A DNA stretch of 64,000 bases, from positions 4,898,001 to 4,962,000 of the forward strand of contig NZ_JBBOCT010000001.1 in the NCBI RefSeq assembly GCF_038002605.1, written 5' to 3'. A program made the translations under genes and the position numbers. Source of the stretch: Bacillus sp. FSL K6-3431 (GTDB lineage Bacteria; Bacillota; Bacilli; Bacillales; Bacillaceae_C). The notes under the pieces are model-generated. The model was not told the DNA's origin. It saw only the letters and a list, made by a program, of their open reading frames with translations, and ran no database searches. Below, one piece after another: positions 27,451 through 35,865 of this stretch; within the stretch, counting starts at the first letter, position 1; every line of letters begins with the position of its first letter.

Positions 27451-29042
27451 TGAGCTTTATCTATAAGATTGCTAATCAACCTGCGGAATTTGACCAAATA
27501 AAACAGTTGAATTACCGTACATTTGTAGAGGAAATTCCTCAACATGAAAAAAATGAAACACAAACATTAGTAGATAAATTCCATGAGGAGAATACATATA
27601 TTATTTGTTTGAAAGAAGAACTGGTCATCGGTATGATTTGTGTACGTAGTAACCGTCCATTTTCACTTGATGGGAAAATTGGTGAAATAGAACGTCATTT
27701 GCCAGTTAAAGTGGATAATCCTTGTGAGATTAGATTGTTAGCAGTTGACCAGAAATATCGAAATGGAAGAGTATTTTTAGGAATAGCGCAAGCCTTAATT
27801 CGTTTTTGTTTAAAATTAGGCTATGATGCAGCAGTAATATCGGGGACAACAAGGGAACAAAAGCTTTATGGACAAATGGGTTTTCAGGATTTTGCTTTTA
27901 TTACCGGGAATGAAGAAGCTGCCTTTCAACCAATGTATTTAACGAAATCCACCTTTGATGCTGGTATAGCTGGAAGAATTTTAAAGGAGCAAATTAATTT
28001 TCTTCCAGGGCCTGCAACAATTTCATCTGAGGTACAACTTGCTTTATCTACTACGCCACATTCACATAGGTCAAAGGAATACGAAATTTTGTTACATGAT
28101 GTTCAAATGAAATTAAGAAAACTAGTGGATGCTAAATTTGTCCAGGTATTACATGGGACAGGTACTTTAGCAAATGACGTTGTAGCAGGACAATTAAGCT
28201 TAGTGGGTGGCAAAGGTTTAATACTTGTAAATGGGGAATTTGGAAAGCGTTTAGTTGATCATGCCGAACGATTTGGGCTTTTATTTGATACATTAGAAGC
28301 AGAATGGGGTACGGTATTCATAGAAGATGAGATTGAGATTAAAGTAAAGCAAGAGAAATATCGATGGATTTGGTTAGTACACTGTGAAACATCTACTGGT
28401 ATTTTAAATGATTTAGAGGCATTAAAAACGATTAGCAAACATAATGGTAGTAAGCTCGCTGTTGATTGTATAAGCTCAATTGGGACACTACCGATTAATT
28501 TAAATGGTGTTGCATTTGCATCAGGTGTCAGCGGGAAAGCATTAGCGAGTTATACAGGTATTTCTTTCGTTTTTCATGAAGAAGATGTGAAGCAGGCAAG
28601 TAGCCTCCCACGTTATCTTGATCTAGGCGCATATGTAGAATCAGGTGGAATACCTTATACTCAATCCTCCAATCTAATACATGCATTAGCGGCAGCTTTA
28701 AAGAAATACGAATGTCCTGAGATAGTCTATGATCAAATGAGTCATCTGTTCAATGTGATTAGAAAAGGTGTGGAAGGAGTAGGATTTACTGTTTTAGCAC
28801 AAAAGGGCTCTACTGCGCCAACGATAATGACAATAGTTCCACCCAAGGGAGAATGCGCACAGCAACTTGGCAATAATCTATATCTAAATGGGTTTAGCGT
28901 ACATTATGAAAGTTCTTATCTATTAGAAAAAAACTGGCTGCAAATATCCTGTATTAATGATGTGAAGGAAAAGGAAGTATCAAGATTACTCCTAGTCATG
29001 AAAGGGTTATATCAATCTAATAGACAGCAAACTTTAAAGTAA
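27450..29042 (+). CDS. GNAT acyltransferase-class V aminotransferase fusion protein
   Basis: The 530-residue protein has two domains. Residues ~1-170 form a GNAT fold close to N-acyl-amino-acid/autoinducer synthases (YRTFVEEIPQHE, CEIRLLAVDQKYRNGRVFLGIAQALI). Residues ~183-520 form a class V PLP aminotransferase of the alanine-glyoxylate/2-aminoethylphosphonate type (FLPGPATIS, HGTGTLANDVV, HCETSTGILND, Asp339 in AVDCISSIG, likely PLP Lys363 in SGKALAS). It overlaps the PlsY-like gene by one base. Both domains look complete. Substrates are unknown; an amino-lipid or N-acyl product is an inference from the context. Confidence 0.8.
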   Translation: MSFIYKIANQPAEFDQIKQLNYRTFVEEIPQHEKNETQTLVDKFHEENTYIICLKEELVIGMICVRSNRPFSLDGKIGEIERHLPVKVDNPCEIRLLAVDQKYRNGRVFLGIAQALIRFCLKLGYDAAVISGTTREQKLYGQMGFQDFAFITGNEEAAFQPMYLTKSTFDAGIAGRILKEQINFLPGPATISSEVQLALSTTPHSHRSKEYEILLHDVQMKLRKLVDAKFVQVLHGTGTLANDVVAGQLSLVGGKGLILVNGEFGKRLVDHAERFGLLFDTLEAEWGTVFIEDEIEIKVKQEKYRWIWLVHCETSTGILNDLEALKTISKHNGSKLAVDCISSIGTLPINLNGVAFASGVSGKALASYTGISFVFHEEDVKQASSLPRYLDLGAYVESGGIPYTQSSNLIHALAAALKKYECPEIVYDQMSHLFNVIRKGVEGVGFTVLAQKGSTAPTIMTIVPPKGECAQQLGNNLYLNGFSVHYESSYLLEKNWLQISCINDVKEKEVSRLLLVMKGLYQSNRQQTLK

Positions 29043-29228
29043 AATAAAGCCGAATGGCCTATCACCACTGTAAATGAAATTTATTTTTAAATTAATAACA
29101 AACATTACTGAATACATTCCAAATCATGATGAGTAATGCAGAGGGGAACAATCCTTTGTGTTGCTCATCTTCATCATTTGTTCAGAATTGTTTCTAAGTT
29201 AAAATGAGCCAAGGAGACGATATGATAC

Positions 29229-29705
29229 ATGGAAATGATGAAATATAAAGCGTCAGATATCGAAGAGGTTGTTTCTTTATTCTATGAAACAGTTCATAAG
29301 GTGAATTCTAAAGATTATTCACAAGTACAATTAGATGTTTGGGCACCACTAGAAGAAAAAAATATGAAAGTTTCATCTTGGAAAGATTCATTAATTCAAA
29401 ATATAACGTATGTTGTAAGGATGAATGAACAGATCATTGGATTTAGCGATTTAACCTCTAGTGGACATTTAGAAAGACTTTTTGTTCATAAAGATTTTCA
29501 AGGGAAAGGAGTAGCTTCAGCCCTAGTTGATAAACTTGAATCAGAAGCAGTAAAATTAAACATTTTAGATATTGATACAGAAGCGAGTATTACCGCTAAA
29601 TCGTTTTTTGAGCGTCGGGGATACAAAATAATTTGCTCACAAACCGTTGAAAAAAACGGAGTCAAATTGATTAATTATCAAATGAATAAAAGGTTAGCAT
29701 ATTAA
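29229..29705 (+). CDS. GNAT-family N-acetyltransferase
   Basis: The 158-residue protein contains the acetyl-CoA binding segment LERLFVHKDFQGKGVASALVDKLE and the C-terminal AKSFFERRGYKII typical of small GNAT enzymes such as YafP. The acceptor is unknown. The start is ATG 29229 or 29235; AAGGAG lies 12 or 18 bases upstream. Probably monocistronic. Confidence 0.8.
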   Translation: MEMMKYKASDIEEVVSLFYETVHKVNSKDYSQVQLDVWAPLEEKNMKVSSWKDSLIQNITYVVRMNEQIIGFSDLTSSGHLERLFVHKDFQGKGVASALVDKLESEAVKLNILDIDTEASITAKSFFERRGYKIICSQTVEKNGVKLINYQMNKRLAY

Positions 29706-29792
29706 TTCCATTATTTTTCTAATTTAAAAGCATGTTTAGAGTACTTTTACTCAAACAATACGAATGAGCATAAAGAAAAAATGAAATGAGTA

Positions 29793-29827
29793 ATAATATG
29801 ACCATCATACTATTAATGGTCATATTA
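29793..29827. repeat. Perfect 12-bp inverted repeat
   Basis: TAATATGACCAT (29793-29804) and ATGGTCATATTA (29816-29827) flank an 11-base loop. No T-run follows on the plus strand or minus strand, so termination is weak; it lies in the gap between the convergent GNAT and mtnE genes. Confidence 0.5.
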
Positions 29828-29951
29828 CTAAGGGTCATTTTGAACCTTACCTAATCTTGCCTACAGGCATGCCGCTCTCTTTTTCCCTAGATGCCATTGA
29901 ATAAACTAGAAGCGAGACAGAGTGTTTTGTTTCTAAGATGGCAAGGTAATT

Positions 29952-31124
29952 TTAAAATATACCGAGTTTTGCTATTCTTTTTACAGCTTCCCGTAGGCGG
30001 TTTTCAGTAGTCAGGAGACCTACCCTAACGTATCCTTCTCCGTGCTCACCAAAACCAAATCCCGGTGCTACAGCGACATGCGCTTTTTCAAGTAATAAGT
30101 TGGCAAATGACTCAGAAGTGTATCCATTAGGTATTTTTAGCCAAGCGAAAAAAGATCCTGGTGGAGACTGGACATTCCAACCAATCTCATGCAAGCTTGA
30201 GATAAGAACATTTCTCCTATTTTCATATGTAGTATTTAATTGGATTACAGCTTCTTGCGAACCGGATAAAGCTTCAATCGCTGCATCTTGGATTGCCCCA
30301 AAAATACTTACATATAAATGGTCTTGTATTAGATTAATTGCTTCAATAACGGAAGGGTTTCCAACAGCAAAGGCAATACGCCAGCCTGCCATATTATATG
30401 TTTTTGACATTGTATATAACTCTATACCTATATCCTTTGCACCGGGAGTTTGTAAAAAGCTAATTGGCTTTTTTTCATCGAAACCGATAGCACCATAGGC
30501 AAAATCGTGAACAACACATACATCATTTTTTTTAGCGAAATCAACTGTTTTTTCAAAAAAGTCAAAGTTTGCAGTCGCTCCTGTTGGGTTATTAGGGTAA
30601 TTAAGAATTAATAGTTTTGCTTTCTCTATAATATCCGCTGGGATTTTCTCGTAATCAGGAAGAAAGTGATTTTCGGCAGTGAGTGGCATCATTTCCATAT
30701 GGACTTTCGCTAATGCTGCACCTGACCAATAATCCGGATAGCCTGGATCAGGGACAAGCATTGTATCTCCAGGATTTAAAAGACATTGCGGTAATTCGAC
30801 GAGTCCAGCCTTTCCACCAAATAAGATAGCTACTTCTGTTTCGGAATCTAAATGTACGCCATATTCACGTTGATAAAATTGAGCCACCGCCTGTTTGAGT
30901 TCAGGCTTACCTCGAAAGGCGGGATATCGGTGATTGCTTGGCTTGTCGCCCGCTAATTTTAATCGATCTACAATATGGTTTGGAGTAGGTAAATCGGGAT
31001 TGCCCTGTCCAAGATTAATTACATCATGTCCATCAGCAATCGTACGATTCACTTTTTGGACGAGTGATGCAAAAAACTGTTTTGGTAATTGTTTTAAAAT
31101 ATCTGAAGTATCGAATTTTTTCAA
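29952..31124 (-). CDS. mtnE: Methionine-salvage transaminase MtnE (class I/II aminotransferase)
   Basis: The 390-residue PLP enzyme has the fold-type I signature with Lys in TMSKTYNMAGWRIAFAVG and NYPNNPTGATA. MtnE converts 2-keto-4-methylthiobutyrate to methionine, the last step of methylthioadenosine recycling. The assignment over other class I aminotransferases rests on its divergent position next to mtnU, as in B. subtilis, and on sequence resemblance. The start is TTG at 31124 with GAGGTG five bases upstream. No S-box is seen in the short divergent region. Confidence 0.82.
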   Translation of the reverse strand: MKKFDTSDILKQLPKQFFASLVQKVNRTIADGHDVINLGQGNPDLPTPNHIVDRLKLAGDKPSNHRYPAFRGKPELKQAVAQFYQREYGVHLDSETEVAILFGGKAGLVELPQCLLNPGDTMLVPDPGYPDYWSGAALAKVHMEMMPLTAENHFLPDYEKIPADIIEKAKLLILNYPNNPTGATANFDFFEKTVDFAKKNDVCVVHDFAYGAIGFDEKKPISFLQTPGAKDIGIELYTMSKTYNMAGWRIAFAVGNPSVIEAINLIQDHLYVSIFGAIQDAAIEALSGSQEAVIQLNTTYENRRNVLISSLHEIGWNVQSPPGSFFAWLKIPNGYTSESFANLLLEKAHVAVAPGFGFGEHGEGYVRVGLLTTENRLREAVKRIAKLGIF

Positions 31125-31232
31125 TGTAGCACCTCAATAATCATGATAGGATTTCTCTTTCAATTATAGCTTAAAATGTTATAACGAAATATAATGTTTG
31201 TAAAGTACAGAATCTTTAAGGGGGAATTATGT

Positions 31233-32015
31233 ATGAATTGGAAAATTGGCTGTATCCAAATGGACATAGCATTTGGAGAACCAAAGAAAAACTTTAAGCT
31301 TGCAGAACAATGGTTTGAGAAAGCAGCAAAGGAAAAATGTACCGTTATTGTATTGCCTGAATTATGGACAACTGGATATGATTTAGGGCGTCTTGATGAA
31401 ATTGCCCATGATGATGGAGAAGATGTCATTTTATTTTTACAAGAACAAGCGAAGAAACATAACTTTCATATAGTAGGAGGTTCCGTAGCTAAACAAACGG
31501 ATAATGGTGTGAAAAATACGATGTATGTCATTGATAAAGAAGGGCAACTTGTGCATGAATATAGTAAGCTTCACTTGTTCCAGCTGATGGATGAACATTT
31601 ACATTTACAAGCAGGGGATGACGTACCGACCTTTACTTTAGAAGGAGAAGAGGCAGCAGGTTTTATATGTTATGATATTCGGTTTCCAGAATGGTTACGT
31701 AAACCAGTTTTAGAAGGCGCGAAAGTCTTGTTCGTAGTAGCTGAATGGCCAGCACCAAGACTAGACCATTGGCAAATACTATTAAGGGCACGTGCGATCG
31801 AAAATCAAAGTTATGTCATTGCTTGTAATCGAGCAGGGCAAGATCCGAATAATGTATTCGCTGGTCATTCGATGATTATTGACCCGTGGGGGGAAATAAT
31901 TGCTGAGGGTGGAAATGAGGAAGAGCTTGTAATAGGCGACATTAATCCACAGGAAATAGAGGGAATCCGCAATCGAATTCCTGTTTTTGCTGACCGCCGT
32001 CCAAAGTATTATTGA
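31233..32015 (+). CDS. mtnU: Carbon-nitrogen hydrolase MtnU (omega-amidase-like)
   Basis: The 260-residue nitrilase-superfamily enzyme has the catalytic triad Glu43 (LPELWTTGYD), Lys112 (YSKLHLF) and Cys146 (FICYDIRFPEW). It probably hydrolyses 2-oxo-acid amides such as alpha-ketoglutaramate produced by the transamination of methionine salvage. It lies divergent to mtnE as in B. subtilis (ykrU/ykrV). RBS AGGGGG is eight bases before ATG 31233. Its TGA lies inside the -35 box of the downstream metN promoter. Confidence 0.88.
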   Translation: MNWKIGCIQMDIAFGEPKKNFKLAEQWFEKAAKEKCTVIVLPELWTTGYDLGRLDEIAHDDGEDVILFLQEQAKKHNFHIVGGSVAKQTDNGVKNTMYVIDKEGQLVHEYSKLHLFQLMDEHLHLQAGDDVPTFTLEGEEAAGFICYDIRFPEWLRKPVLEGAKVLFVVAEWPAPRLDHWQILLRARAIENQSYVIACNRAGQDPNNVFAGHSMIIDPWGEIIAEGGNEEELVIGDINPQEIEGIRNRIPVFADRRPKYY

Positions 32016-32040
32016 CAAGGGAGTTGTCTTCCTAGATAAT
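32012..32040 (+). promoter_or_regulatory. SigA promoter of the S-box-metNIQ operon
   Basis: TTGACA (32012-32017) and GATAAT (32035-32040) have the ideal 17-bp spacing, with the aptamer beginning ~20 bp after the expected transcript start. The -35 includes the stop codon of mtnU (32013-32015). Confidence 0.8.
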
Positions 32041-32065
32041 AAGTATAATAAATTTAATATCTCCT

Positions 32066-32168
32066 ACTTATCAAGAGAGACCGAGGGATCAGGCCCAATG
32101 ACGTCCAGCAACCACCTATGGGAAAAGGTGCTAATTCCTGAGGAATGATATCATTCTTAGAGATAAGT
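32066..32168 (+). ncRNA. SAM-I (S-box) riboswitch aptamer
   Basis: The P1 stem is ACTTATC (32066-32072) with GATAAGT (32162-32168). Between them are the diagnostic S-box core GAGAGACCGAGGGATC, GGCCCAATGACGTCCAGCAA and the P3/P4 hairpins (ACCACCTATGGGAAAAGGTG and the AATTCCTGAGGAAT arm). It binds S-adenosylmethionine and, when bound, favours the downstream terminator, so the importer is made when SAM is low. The aptamer starts ~20 bases after the expected transcript start. Confidence 0.96.
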
Positions 32169-32190
32169 CGAAACTTAATATTAATTTTCG

Positions 32191-32226
32191 ATGCCTCTTT
32201 CAATGGAAAGAGGCATATTTATTTTG
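32191..32226 (+). terminator. Riboswitch-controlled terminator
   Basis: A perfect 11-bp stem (32191-32201 with 32206-32216) with an AATG loop is followed by ATTTATTTT. It is the expression platform of the S-box. Confidence 0.92.
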
Positions 32227-32248
32227 AAGTAGCAAAGAGGTGGGAATC

Positions 32249-33262
32249 ATGATAGCAATAAGCAATTTAACGAAACAGTATCAAACAAACAAAGGAATGG
32301 TCACCGGCGTTGACAATGTTTCATTAACTGTTGATAAAGGGGAAATTTTCGGGATCGTTGGCTATTCAGGTGCAGGAAAAAGTTCCCTTATCCGTTGTAT
32401 GAATTTACTAGAGACTCCAACATCGGGCTTAGTTAAGGTTGATGGCTTGGAATTAACAAAGCTTTCGTCAAATGACCTTCGTAAAGCACGATTAAAAATT
32501 GGGATGATTTTTCAGCACTTTTATTTAATTAGTTCTAAAACCATAATTGAAAACATCACTTTCGCTTTAAAAGCTGCTACATATCCAAAAGTAGATCAAA
32601 AAAAGAGAGCAGAAGAATTGCTTGAAATGGTAGGTCTTGCTGACAAGAAGGATGTATACCCAGCGCAATTAAGCGGTGGACAGAAGCAACGTGTCGGTAT
32701 TGCTAGGGCACTTGCGAATAATCCTTCTGTATTATTATGTGACGAAGCAACTTCAGCGTTAGATCCAAGTACAACAAAATCTATATTGGCTTTATTGAAA
32801 AAGATAAACAAAGAACTAGGTTTAACGATTGTGCTAATTACGCATGAAATGGCGGTAGTGAAAGAGATTTGTGATCGGATGGCTGTCATGCAAGATGGAC
32901 GAATTATCGAACAAGGCCAAGTATATGATATTTTTGCCACTCCTGAAACTGAACTTACTAGGCAATTTATTGGTGATGTTCTTCAACTGGATATACCTGA
33001 GAAATTGCTCAAGCAATGTACAGGCACCGTCGTTAAAATTCAGTTCAAAGGTTCAAAAGCAGGGGAAACAGTTGTTTCAGATATGCTACAGCGTCACCAA
33101 GTAAAAGGCAACTTTTTGCATGGGAACATTGAGTATATCCAAGAAGAACCTTTAGGGATTTTTATTATGGAATTGATTGGCGAGAAAAATGAAGTTGTGA
33201 ATGCTATTCAATATTTACAAGAAAGAATTGGAAATGTAGAGGTGGTGACACATGGTGCTTGA
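32249..33262 (+). CDS. metN: Methionine ABC importer ATPase MetN
   Basis: The 337-residue ATPase has Walker A (GYSGAGKSSL), the signature LSGGQKQRVGIARAL, Walker B (LLCDEATSALD) and a C-terminal NIL ligand-binding domain (about 260-337) that senses methionine. It powers uptake of methionine by MetNIQ at the inner membrane face. ATG 32249 has GAGGTG six bases upstream; a GTG at 32240 is part of that box. It overlaps metI by 11 bp. Confidence 0.96.
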   Translation: MIAISNLTKQYQTNKGMVTGVDNVSLTVDKGEIFGIVGYSGAGKSSLIRCMNLLETPTSGLVKVDGLELTKLSSNDLRKARLKIGMIFQHFYLISSKTIIENITFALKAATYPKVDQKKRAEELLEMVGLADKKDVYPAQLSGGQKQRVGIARALANNPSVLLCDEATSALDPSTTKSILALLKKINKELGLTIVLITHEMAVVKEICDRMAVMQDGRIIEQGQVYDIFATPETELTRQFIGDVLQLDIPEKLLKQCTGTVVKIQFKGSKAGETVVSDMLQRHQVKGNFLHGNIEYIQEEPLGIFIMELIGEKNEVVNAIQYLQERIGNVEVVTHGA

Positions 33263-33917
33263 GCATATGATTGAAATGTTACCAGACCTGAATAAAGCTT
33301 TCTTTGAAACGCTTTACATGGTCGCAATTTCACTTATTGTCTCGGTTATTTTTGGACTACCTTTAGGAATTCTTTTATTTATGACCGACCAAGGAATGTT
33401 GCTAGAAAAAAAGCTTGTTAATTCAATTTTAGGCTTTATCGTGAATTTAATCAGGTCTATTCCGTTTATTATTTTGCTTGTCTTACTTATTCCTTTAACA
33501 AAGCTAATTGCAGGCGGGGTAATTGGTCCTACCGCTGCGTCTGTTTCTTTGTCTGTTGCAGCTATTCCGCTTTTTGCAAGAATTGTAGAAACAGCTCTTC
33601 GAGAAATAGATAAGGGCGTGATAGAAGCTGCTATTTCTGTAGGAGCAACACCGTGGATGATCATCAAAGATGTTCTCATTACGGAAGCAAAGCCGGGTAT
33701 TATTCAAGGTACGACGCTCACAGCGATTAGTTTAGTTGCATACTCAGCGATGGCTGGAACGCTTGGCGGAGGTGGAATCGGTGATTTAGCTATTCGCTAT
33801 GGGTATTACCGCTATGATACAGTCATCATGTTCACAACTGTAATTGTTTTAGTTATTTTGGTTCAAATTATCCAATTTGCGGGAGATCGTTGGGCCAAGT
33901 TAGCAAATAAAAGATAA
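33252..33917 (+). CDS. metI: Methionine ABC importer permease MetI
   Basis: The 221-residue membrane protein has five helices and the binding-protein-dependent permease EAA loop (IEAAISVGATPWMIIKDVLITEAKPGI). It forms the translocation path of the methionine importer. The start overlaps metN and the stop is 20 bp before metQ. Length and order match B. subtilis metNPQ (yusCBA), where this gene is also called metP. Confidence 0.95.
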   Translation: MVLEHMIEMLPDLNKAFFETLYMVAISLIVSVIFGLPLGILLFMTDQGMLLEKKLVNSILGFIVNLIRSIPFIILLVLLIPLTKLIAGGVIGPTAASVSLSVAAIPLFARIVETALREIDKGVIEAAISVGATPWMIIKDVLITEAKPGIIQGTTLTAISLVAYSAMAGTLGGGGIGDLAIRYGYYRYDTVIMFTTVIVLVILVQIIQFAGDRWAKLANKR

Positions 33918-33937
33918 ACATCAGGGGGAATATACAA

Positions 33938-34765
33938 ATGAAAAAGTGGTTTATTGCACTTACGATTATTTTAGCAGTCGGGGTTCTTGCTGCTTGCGGC
34001 GGAAAAGATAATGCGGGGCCGAAAGAAGATACGAAAAATATTACCATTGGAGCGACAGCAGGGCCATTTACAGATATGGTAACGAAAGCAATCCAGCCAG
34101 GTCTTGAAGAGAAAGGCTATAAAGTAAAAGTAGTAGAATTCAGCGATTATATTCAGCCGAATAACGCATTATCTACCGGTGAAATCGATGCTAATGTATT
34201 TCAAAATTTAGTGTACATGGAAACATTTGCTGAACAAAATAAGCTGGAGCTTTCAGAAGTAATTACCGTGCCAACCTCACCAATGGTCATTTTTTCAAAT
34301 AAATTCAATTCTCTAGATGAGATTACTGATGGTGCAACATTAGCCTTACCAAACGATCCAACAAATATGGGAAGGGCGTTATTGATTTTAGAACAAGAAG
34401 GTTTGATTACTCTTAAGGACGATGTAAGCCACTTAACAATTTCCGAGAAAGATATAAAAGACAACGTCAAAAATATTAAATTCCAGCCACTTGAAGCAGG
34501 TCAGCTTCCACGTGCGGTAGAAAGCACAGATATGGCAGCAGTTCCAGGAAACTTTGCGTTTGCAGCGAAGATGAATACTGACGAAGGTATTGCAATCGAA
34601 GATATGAAAGATGTCTTCAGAAATCGTGTAGTAATTGACACGAAAAATGTGGATGCCCAGTTTGCGAAAGATATGAAAGAAGTAGTAGAATCTAAAGGAT
34701 TTGAAGATGTAATTGATAAAGAATTTGTAGGTTTCACGAAACCTGAGTGGATGGAATCTCGATAA
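33938..34765 (+). CDS. metQ: Methionine-binding lipoprotein MetQ
   Basis: The 275-residue lipoprotein has a signal peptide ending in the lipobox LAACGG (Cys ~20) and a NlpA/MetQ domain with the signature ITIGATAGPFTDMVTKAIQPGLEEKGYKV and ALPNDPTNMGRAL. It captures methionine outside the membrane. It ends the operon; a strong terminator follows eight bases later. Confidence 0.95.
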   Translation: MKKWFIALTIILAVGVLAACGGKDNAGPKEDTKNITIGATAGPFTDMVTKAIQPGLEEKGYKVKVVEFSDYIQPNNALSTGEIDANVFQNLVYMETFAEQNKLELSEVITVPTSPMVIFSNKFNSLDEITDGATLALPNDPTNMGRALLILEQEGLITLKDDVSHLTISEKDIKDNVKNIKFQPLEAGQLPRAVESTDMAAVPGNFAFAAKMNTDEGIAIEDMKDVFRNRVVIDTKNVDAQFAKDMKEVVESKGFEDVIDKEFVGFTKPEWMESR

Positions 34766-34772
34766 AAAAAGC

Positions 34773-34824
34773 GCCCACCTATCCGAATTAGTAAAAACTA
34801 ATCGAGAACAGGTGGGCATTTTTT
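34773..34824 (+). terminator. Terminator of metNIQ
   Basis: GCCCACCT (34773-34780) pairs with AGGTGGGC (34810-34817); a second inner stem ATTAGT/ACTAAT extends it, and TTTTTT follows. Confidence 0.9.
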
Positions 34825-34941
34825 AATCTAGAAGTTTTGATGAAAAGTAGCACGTATAAAAGAAAAGGCATTATCAGAAACATGTCCCAGAAACGGAGGC
34901 TGTTATGATAATTCCAATATTGAATTGGAATTGCGCTTTGC

Positions 34942-35163
34942 TTATTTTCTCAGCTGTCCAAGTTCTTCCGCAATAGCTTGCATCTCACTAGGACTGAAAC
35001 TTGTTTTTTTCATAACTAATGCATAAATTTCATGAAGTTCCTCATACTTTTCTTCATTTAAACTATCAGATTTGATAGCACCTATATTTACCATCTTTAA
35101 TTTTGTTACAATTTGATTGACCATATATTCAATATTTTCAAGCGTGTTTGTAGTTAAATCCAA
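34942..35163 (-). CDS. yfkK: DUF1128/UPF0435 protein, YfkK
   Basis: This 73-residue helical protein ends in the family signature FSPSEMQAIAEELGQLRK. Function is unknown. Start is TTG at 35163, nine bases behind GGGGG. A good promoter lies upstream on the minus strand: TTGACA (plus 35222-35227) and AATTAT (35199-35204), 17 bp apart. Neighbouring yfkH homologue at 35866 agrees with the B. subtilis yfk order. Confidence 0.85.
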   Translation of the reverse strand: MDLTTNTLENIEYMVNQIVTKLKMVNIGAIKSDSLNEEKYEELHEIYALVMKKTSFSPSEMQAIAEELGQLRK

Positions 35164-35506
35164 TCATCTCATCCCCCGGAGTTTTTATCATATCTCCCAT
35201 AATTCCATTATTCACGTAGTTTGTCAAATTTTTTGAAAAATATAAAGGTTTATCATGGACGATGCGTAGAATCTATTAAAGAAAATACCTATTTAGAAGT
35301 TTAAGAATGTAGTTAACAATCATTTGACAAGTAGTATACCTGTTCTTTTTTCCTTGGGGGATATTATTAAAAATATCGTTTTCTTTCGATTGTGTGATGA
35401 ATGATAACTTGCTGTGTTAGAGGAATAGGAATATCTCACGACATCTGATGCTATGATAGTGATAGAAGAATGAATGTTTTCCATAAGGATGGAGTTCCCC
35501 TTAAAG
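35164..35506. other. Intergenic region left of the TIR-bounded element
   Basis: Besides the yfkK promoter this AT-rich stretch shows no gene. TTGACA at 35322-35327 has no -10 at normal distance. Confidence 0.3.
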
Positions 35507-35510
35507 TGCG

Positions 35511-35767
35511 TGTTCAAAAAGGTGCCAAATTAGAAACAAGAAGTTCGAGGCGAGAAGGTTAAGAGGATCGGACTTGCACAGGATGTGAGATTTCTGTGTT
35601 GCTCACAGGACGTACTTGCCGACGTGCTGCTGACCTCTGTGTTGCTTACAGGACGTGAGCGATCTTAACAGAGGTTCCAGTTTTTTACTTAATAGAGGAC
35701 CTTTTCCTTAGTAGAAGTACTAATTAGCAACGATGAAATTGTATATCAATTGGTGACTTTTTGAACA
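35511..35767. repeat. MITE-like intergenic element with terminal inverted repeats
   Basis: The ends TGTTCAAAAAGGTGCCAA (35511-35528) and, inverted, TGTTCAAAAAGTCACCAA (35750-35767) match at 15 of 18 bases. CTTAAAG occurs as a direct repeat exactly four bases outside each end (35500-35506 and 35772-35778), as a target-site duplication would. Inside are two copies of a GTGTTGCT/CACAGGACG hairpin unit (~35596-35613 and ~35639-35656). There is no coding sequence. The element resembles non-coding repeats scattered in Bacillaceae genomes. Confidence 0.6.
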
Positions 35768-35865
35768 ACCTCTTAAAGACATAGCTAAAATGTTTTACAA
35801 TATGGAAGAGTGGTAAAGGATATAGAAAATCATAAAGGATTTTTAAATTAGTATGAGGTGGTTAA

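Noticed and set aside
35320..35517. Minus-strand reading frame of 65 residues in the yfkK-yfkH gap
   Set aside because: It has low-complexity composition, no RBS and overlaps the edge of a non-coding repeat element.
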